Notes under the pieces: generated by a model
Told to the model about the DNA's origin: nothing
The model's database searches: none
Seen by the model: only the letters and a program-made list of their open reading frames with translations
Translations under genes and position numbers: made by a program
Shown: piece by piece, positions 58,781 to 64,000 of the stretch
How the letters are laid out: the number at the start of each line of letters is the position of its first letter
Position numbering within the stretch: position 1 is the first letter of the stretch
Source of the DNA: Selaginella tamariscina
Lineage: Eukaryota > Streptophyta > Lycopodiopsida > Selaginellales > Selaginellaceae
Assembly (NCBI GenBank): GCA_003024785.1
Contig: PUQB01000222.1
Span: 748,157-812,156, forward strand
DNA length: 64,000 nucleotides
Direction: 5' to 3'

Positions 58781-59040
58781 CAACATAATATAATTATTTA
58801 AGACATTTCTTAACATTTGTTATTATGACAACAATTATATATTTTATTTTATTTATTCTAAAATATGTTATAAGTTAAATACATTATTAAGTATCATTAT
58901 TTAAAAATTAGATACAAGGATTGAAGTTTTCAAGAATATAAATATTTAAAAAATTTATATGGATATATATGTAAATTTAAATTTTTAACAATATATATGT
59001 AAATATAATAAATTTTAAGGGTATATATAAAATTTTCCCA
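58182..59040. mobile_element. AT-rich foldback element (MITE-like), 859 bp
   Basis: Left end TGGGAAATTTTCATATATAC, TTAAAATTCATCATATTTAC and ATTTAAATTTATATATGG are mirrored at the right end as CCCATTTT-type inverse complements (58920-59040), giving terminal inverted repeats of roughly 60-150 bp with scattered mismatches. The middle holds an AT-GT microsatellite (58718-58777). A partial copy lies at 8085-8395. Confidence 0.6.
58718..58777. repeat. AT-GT compound microsatellite
   Basis: About 22 bases of AT then about 32 of GT. Confidence 0.9.
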
Positions 59041-59049
59041 TAAAAAGAA

Positions 59050-59980
59050 TTCCATTCATAGCATTGCATACTTCACATTCATAAATTTAGGGTTTTTTGG
59101 TGTGAATGTGTAATACAAACAAAAAAGGATCACGATGAGATATTCATACATCTTTAATCTTTATGTTTTTATATTATAGAATACATAAAAATATACATGC
59201 AATATATATTATGTAATTGTATTTATGTAATCCATATATACTTTAATTACATTTTTTGCATTATGAAGAGGAAAGCCAAAACTATACAAATATTTATATG
59301 TATAAGTGCCTAATTATGTATGTAATCTCTCTCTCTCCATACATAATACTTGCCTCATATGTACGAGTGCATGTAATCTCTTTATCTCTCTCCATGTATA
59401 TATGCATATATAAATATATGTATATACATGTGTGTGTATTAATATGTTTTATGTATGTAGATGCATTTGTTTGATATGTACACACAAGTCTTGAAAACAA
59501 CAATGCCTAGAAAAATATATAACTTTATATATAAAAGAGAATATTGACTTTAATTGAAAAATTATGATTTATATTTATAGGTTAAATATTTAATATACAT
59601 AAATCACTATATCATTTGATACAATTAATACATGCATATACTTTTATATATATATGAACACATATATTGACTTATATATTGACAAAGGCTACTCATTAAT
59701 ATATTTATATTTATCTCTCTCATGTAATTTATTTTCATGTCTTTACAAAGCCCAAAAACCTCACTGGTAATTTAATTTTCAATTGTTAACCACTCTAGTG
59801 TAAAACCATGGTGGTAGTTATTATTAATGATATGATATTTTTTTAATTTATCATGAGTCAAATAACCACTTTAGTGGAAAGTGGGCCTTAATAAAATATT
59901 CGTAACTTTTAAACTATATGTTGAAATTTTACCACATGTGTGTATGTGTGTGTGTTAGAGTTGCATGCACCTTCTTGTAG
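59050..59980. other. AT-rich stretch
   Basis: Contains CT tracts near 59328 and 59380 and TATA-type runs. No coding signal. Confidence 0.55.
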
Positions 59981-59989
59981 AAGCAGCTA

Positions 59990-60430
59990 CTACATCTTCC
60001 TAGTTATTCCAACCAATGCACAAAACGCAACCTTGGGAGCCATTTCCTGCACACCTCTAACAACATCATCCCCACACGACTATTGGCGTGTCCCTCGAAA
60101 GTGACACTACCTCTCGAAGCCTGTTCGCCTTGCCTAACATGTCAACCATACAAGTATAGTATTCCACACCAGGACTAATACGTATTTTGGCATGGACTTG
60201 AAGCTTTCACCTTTCAGCATATTTGCGTTGTCACAATCTTTCCTCTCCCTTATGCCAACTAGCAAAGGGCCAATTAATATTTATAAAGGGCCCATAGTCA
60301 TGATCTGTCATTTGAGTCTTTTGTTCACATATCCCATATATCCCACAATCTTTACCCAAGTAGTCAACTACCAAGTTAGAACTATGACATGTGTGACTGC
60401 AATTGTGACACTGTTCATTTGAGTGTCCAT
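59990..60430 (-). pseudogene. PPR protein C-terminal fragment, minus strand
   Basis: Minus-strand translation near 60190-60020 gives RISPGVEYYTCMVDMLGKAN, RLREVVSL, then TPIVVWGC. This is the 'Y.CMVDLLGRAGRL.EA......P....W..LL' signature ending the repeat array of PLS-class PPR proteins. It faces away from the plus-strand PPR pieces next to it. Confidence 0.6.
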
Positions 60431-60539
60431 CTTCTTTATCAAACTAAACACTTTAGCATGGACTGCTTACAGATAGTGTTAAGTTTGTTGTTGTACTCAA
60501 AGCATGCAATAAGAATAAACTGGACAAGAAGACTTGCTT

Positions 60540-61300
60540 ACGAATGGGAATCACATTCATGGAATGGCTAAGGAGCGTGGTTTTGATAGAGATGCATTTG
60601 TGGCGAACACATTGGTGGACATTATAGTAAACTCGGGGAGATGTTTTATGCTCAGGATGTTTTTGATTGAATGGTGCAACGGAGTGTTGTGTGTTGGACG
60701 GCTGTAATACTTGGATACGTGGAGAATGGGGAAAACTTGAAGGCTTTGAGTTTTGTTCAAAAGCATGGACTATGCATCAAACGGTTTTACATATGTTTCT
60801 GCACTCAAGACATATGCAAACTTGGCAAGCATAGACAAGAAGACATCTCTAGAGAAGGGGTTCCCCATTCATAGAGAGGCTAGAGAGCAGGTTTGAGAAA
60901 GAGATATTTTGGTGGACATGTATCGTAAATGCAATATGCTAACGGTTTGGTATATCTTTGACGGAATGGAGTGTTGGAGTGTGGTAGTGTGGAACGCTTT
61001 GATACTTGGATACGTGGAGAATGGGGAGAGTTCAATGGCCTTGGATGTGCTGAAGAGCATGGATTGTGCGGACAATGTTACATTTGTTGGTGCACTCAAG
61101 GCTTGTGCTTCTCTAGGAGCATTAGAAACTGGACAAAGAGTTCACGATTAAACACGCAAGCTCGGATTGGAAAAGGATAAAACAATGGCAAATTGTTTGG
61201 TGGATTTCTATGGGAAATGTGGCAAGATGGATGCTGCCAAAGAGGTGTTTAACCGGATGTCATATAGTGTCTTTGGAATGCTCTCATTGGAGGTTACAAT
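60540..61300 (+). pseudogene. PPR protein fragments, plus strand
   Basis: Pieces in shifting frames: GMAKERGFDRDAFVANTLVD; AQDVFD and VQRSVVCWTAVILGYVENGE (60650-60735); ILVDMYRKCNM; VVVWNALILGYVENGESSMA, LDVLKSM, NVTFVGALKACASLGALETG (60970-61140); then KTMANCLVDFYGKCGKMDAA, KEVFNRM (61170-61265). These are PLS-type PPR repeats of the plant organelle RNA-editing family. At least five frameshifts or stops occur; adjacent repeats are near-duplicates (ILGYVENGE occurs twice). Confidence 0.75.
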
Positions 61301-61319
61301 TTGCTCGGCAATACGTATG

Positions 61320-62130
61320 TTGAATACATCTAATGCCATCAAACTCTCCCCATTCTCCATGTATCTGAGTATTAAAGCTGTCTAGGATACAACACTCCGG
61401 TGCACCATCTTATCAAATACATCTCTTGCCTACAGCATGTCTCTGCACTTGCTATACATGTCCACCAACGTACTTGCCACCAATATGTCTTTCTCAAAGC
61501 CATTCTCACTAGCTTTCCTATGAATAGCCACCCCTTTCTGTATACAAGTCTTCTTTCCCAACTTCTTTTATCAAGCTTGTACAAGCCTTGAGTGTAGAAA
61601 CATATGTAAGACGGTTTGGTACACAATCCATGTCATTGAACACGTCCAAGGCCGCTAAACCCTCTCCATTCTCCATGTATCCGAGTATTAAAATGTTCTA
61701 TGATACAACACTACGGGTCCCGTATTTGCTATACATGCCCACTAAAGTGCTTGTCACAAACACGTCATTTTCATAGCCGAGTTCCAATGAATATTGATCC
61801 CTTTTTGTAAATTAGTACATGCCTTTAGTGCAGCAACAAATGTAACACTATCTGCTGCACAATCAAACAATTTCAAAGCCAATGAACTCCCCATTCTCCA
61901 CGTATCAAAGGATTAAGGAGTTCCAGCAGACCACATTGTTATGAATCATGCTGTCCAAAACTTCTCTGGCTTGCTACATGCGGCTGCATTTGCTATACAT
62001 GGTAATCAGAGCTTTAGCAACGTATGTGTTCTTATGGCAACTTACTTGTATCGCATTAAAATGTAGAAGTTTCCCTCCTTTCAAGTCCTTTCTCTTCCCA
62101 CATTGCTTCAGCTCATGAACCAATGCAGTC
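61320..62130 (-). pseudogene. PPR protein fragments, minus strand
   Basis: The minus strand gives repeated PPR phrases in several frames: TLVDMYSKC-like near 61480, FDKMVHRSVVS-like near 61400, and MENGEG plus LG-type spacers near 61670 and 61890 (plus-strand CCATTCTCCATGTATC.GAGTATTAAA occurs at about 61350, 61660 and, diverged, 61890). So several repeats are inverted relative to 60540-61300. All are frameshifted. Confidence 0.6.
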
Positions 62131-62149
62131 CATACATATTACACGGAAA

Positions 62150-63400
62150 GTTCACCATTCCCATTGGCAAACAACACCACAACATACATGTATAATGCTA
62201 TATGGAACTAGTTTTCACCTCTGCCTTTATCACAATTATTAAAAATGTTATGATGTGCCTTTATCTTTTATATCTATAGAATGTACCCAATATGTTAGTT
62301 GTTTTAATAATTTTTTACAATACATGACATTCATAATTATACAAATGTTTTAAATAAAAGATATTAATTAAGTTTTAAATACACATCGTATATTTTAATA
62401 TAAAGAATTATAAAAGGTATATTCTTAGTATTTTGATATATAAAAATGAAAACTCAACATTGCTATCTTCTGATTATTATTTATTTTTTTTATTTTTAAT
62501 TTTAATTAATGTCTTAACGATTTCTTTAATTAGTGTCATGATAGCTGAATCGCTTTTTAATAAATAAGAATCTTTATTTTAGTTTTCTTCATAATTTATT
62601 ATGTACAATTTCTTTCCTTTCATTCTTATGATGTTTCCTTCTTTTTTTCTTTTTTTTTAAATTTGCCTTTTTTAAAATTTTTAATTATGTGTTTTCATAA
62701 GAATCTTTAATGTCCAAATGTAAATTTTATAATATGAATTAATGAAATTAGAAACGTTAAAAAACTTAATATTAATTCTTCTGTCCTAAATAAAAAATGA
62801 AGATGCTTAACAAATTTGTATATAGTTTTTCTGGGTTTTCTTAATTAAATGTTGTATATCATTATTTAATTATCCTGTTATAATACAAGTAGTGAGCAGG
62901 ATCAAATGATTTTTTATTTTTTATTAATTTTTTTTTAATATGTTCTTTCACTAACATGTTTAGTGATATTGATTGAGAGCGTGTTGTTATTAATGATTTT
63001 CATTATTTTTATCTAAGTACTTTATTAAATATGCATCCAAATTTTAATTTTTTAAAGTTGTTACATGCACCATTTAACTCCCCTGCGGGTATCATTGTTG
63101 AATGTCAACAATATCTTAACATAATAAAAAGGCATTAATTCTATAATTTGTGTTAAATTCAATCGGCCCTAACGTAGAATATTTTCATTCTGTGGTGGTA
63201 TCCATACCATCCAATAAAGGTGGTTAACCGGATAATCACACCGTCCATATCAGACCTCAGACAAGTGCTCAATCAATAGTTAAGCATGGTATATACTATT
63301 TAATTAATCAATAGTTATGCAAAGACCTTTATATGCAGGTTCTTTATTAACTTTTATTTTTAAAATAGATATAAATGTTAATCAATTAGTTTAATAGTGT
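62150..63400. other. AT-rich intergenic stretch
   Basis: Long T-rich and A-rich runs; no recognisable coding segment. Confidence 0.55.
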
Positions 63401-63421
63401 TTATTTGTTATTTGATGGCAG

Positions 63422-63454
63422 TATCAGCCGGTCACATGGGATGTGCAGAAAAAG
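63422..63454 (+). other. Possible 33-nt exon at the window's right end
   Basis: TGATGGCAG precedes an open piece encoding YQPVTWDVQKK, followed by a GTATTT donor. Length is a multiple of 3. A gene continuing beyond 64000 could own it, but one short exon without a recognised family is weak evidence. Confidence 0.25.
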
Positions 63455-63459
63455 GTATT

Positions 63460-64000
63460 TAATTTTTTTCTTTAAAAAAAAATTTATTTATATATAATCC
63501 TTGTGAATTCTTGTGTATAATATGACTCTAGTATGTATAGGTTCGTATGTGTATGCATGTGTATGTTCATATACATATACATATACATGCATGTGTGTAT
63601 ACATATGTTTCATACTCTATGCCATGGGCAAATAGATGCACATGTATCCATGCACACATGAACAAAACATACGTACTTGCTCGTATGTAAGTATATACAA
63701 TCTGTACAGTGAGCTGAACAGGTATTCATTCTTTAATACACCTTTCGACTTTTATATAATATAGCTAATAACATTATATATGGTGTGTGAACATCGATGG
63801 TGTGCGTTTTGGTAAACTGTCTTTACGTGTAAGTTTTAATGTATGTATGTAAATATTATATATCTTTATGCATGGTATGTTCAGCTATGATACGTGACTT
63901 CTCTATAAACTAAAATATAAGCATCTCTCTCTCCTGTCCTGGTGAAAGTTGTTTACTTCTGTGAATATATTACTGTTTATATACATATGGAACACAGCCA
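63460..64000. other. Simple-sequence-rich right edge
   Basis: ATACAT and GTATGT words dominate 63530-63700; no other feature seen. Confidence 0.45.

Noticed and set aside
1..64000. tRNA, rRNA genes and CRISPR-like arrays
   Set aside because: No cloverleaf with A and B boxes, no rRNA-like stretch and no regularly spaced identical repeats with unique spacers were seen by eye; a covariance-model scan was not possible.

Overview
This is AT-rich nuclear DNA from a land plant. I recognise eukaryotic spliced genes of plant type: a phospholipid-hydroperoxide glutathione peroxidase, an organelle-type isoleucyl-tRNA synthetase, a SURNod19 protein, PPR proteins, an F-box protein and a KLHDC4-like kelch protein. 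Introns are short and full of CA, CT and AT microsatellites, and retroelements are nested. The DUF7869-like and FCP1-like repeat proteins resemble families I associate with seedless plants (mosses, lycophytes, ferns). That is a recollection, so the lineage is an inference. I see no intact long protein-coding gene; almost every recognisable host gene is truncated, frameshifted or stop-containing.

Layout. 1-4703: right-hand part of a large non-coding LTR retroelement, cut by the window edge. 4704-6040: a decayed repeat-protein element into which it inserted. 8677-10038: F-box gene on the minus strand with two frameshifts. 10257-11463: kelch and PPR exon remnants. 13172-14170: 5' half of a glutathione peroxidase gene with a GC-AG intron. 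14355-15452 and 16400-17640: two unidentified spliced minus-strand genes. 18100-22270: decayed locus ending in an FCP1-like phosphatase domain. 23085-23860: hAT-type transposase remnant. 24440-32160: minus-strand FCP1-carrying repeat interrupted by two solo LTRs. 33120-34099: middle exons of isoleucyl-tRNA synthetase. 34480-44290: DUF7869-type transposase-like gene split by a complete 7355-bp LTR element with target-site duplication TCCAT. 45828-46785: SURNod19 exons. 48617-51046: N-terminal exons of isoleucyl-tRNA synthetase lacking the HIGH exon, followed by an inverted duplication to 52630. 53998-55230: two minisatellites. 57019-58075: an older LTR fragment with a primer-binding site. 58182-59040: foldback element. 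59990-62150: PPR fragments in alternating orientation. The rest is AT-rich sequence in which I see no genes.

The most unusual signal is the non-coding LTR element family (copies at 1-4703 and 35151-42505, solo LTRs at 27727-29392 and 29943-31554). Its interior has no gag or pol but is a serial array of short, mostly perfect hairpins, about one every 60-150 bp, and the LTR edge is itself a hairpin. All four insertions of this family in the window lie inside DUF7869/FCP1-type repeats, which suggests either targeted insertion or a nested graveyard.
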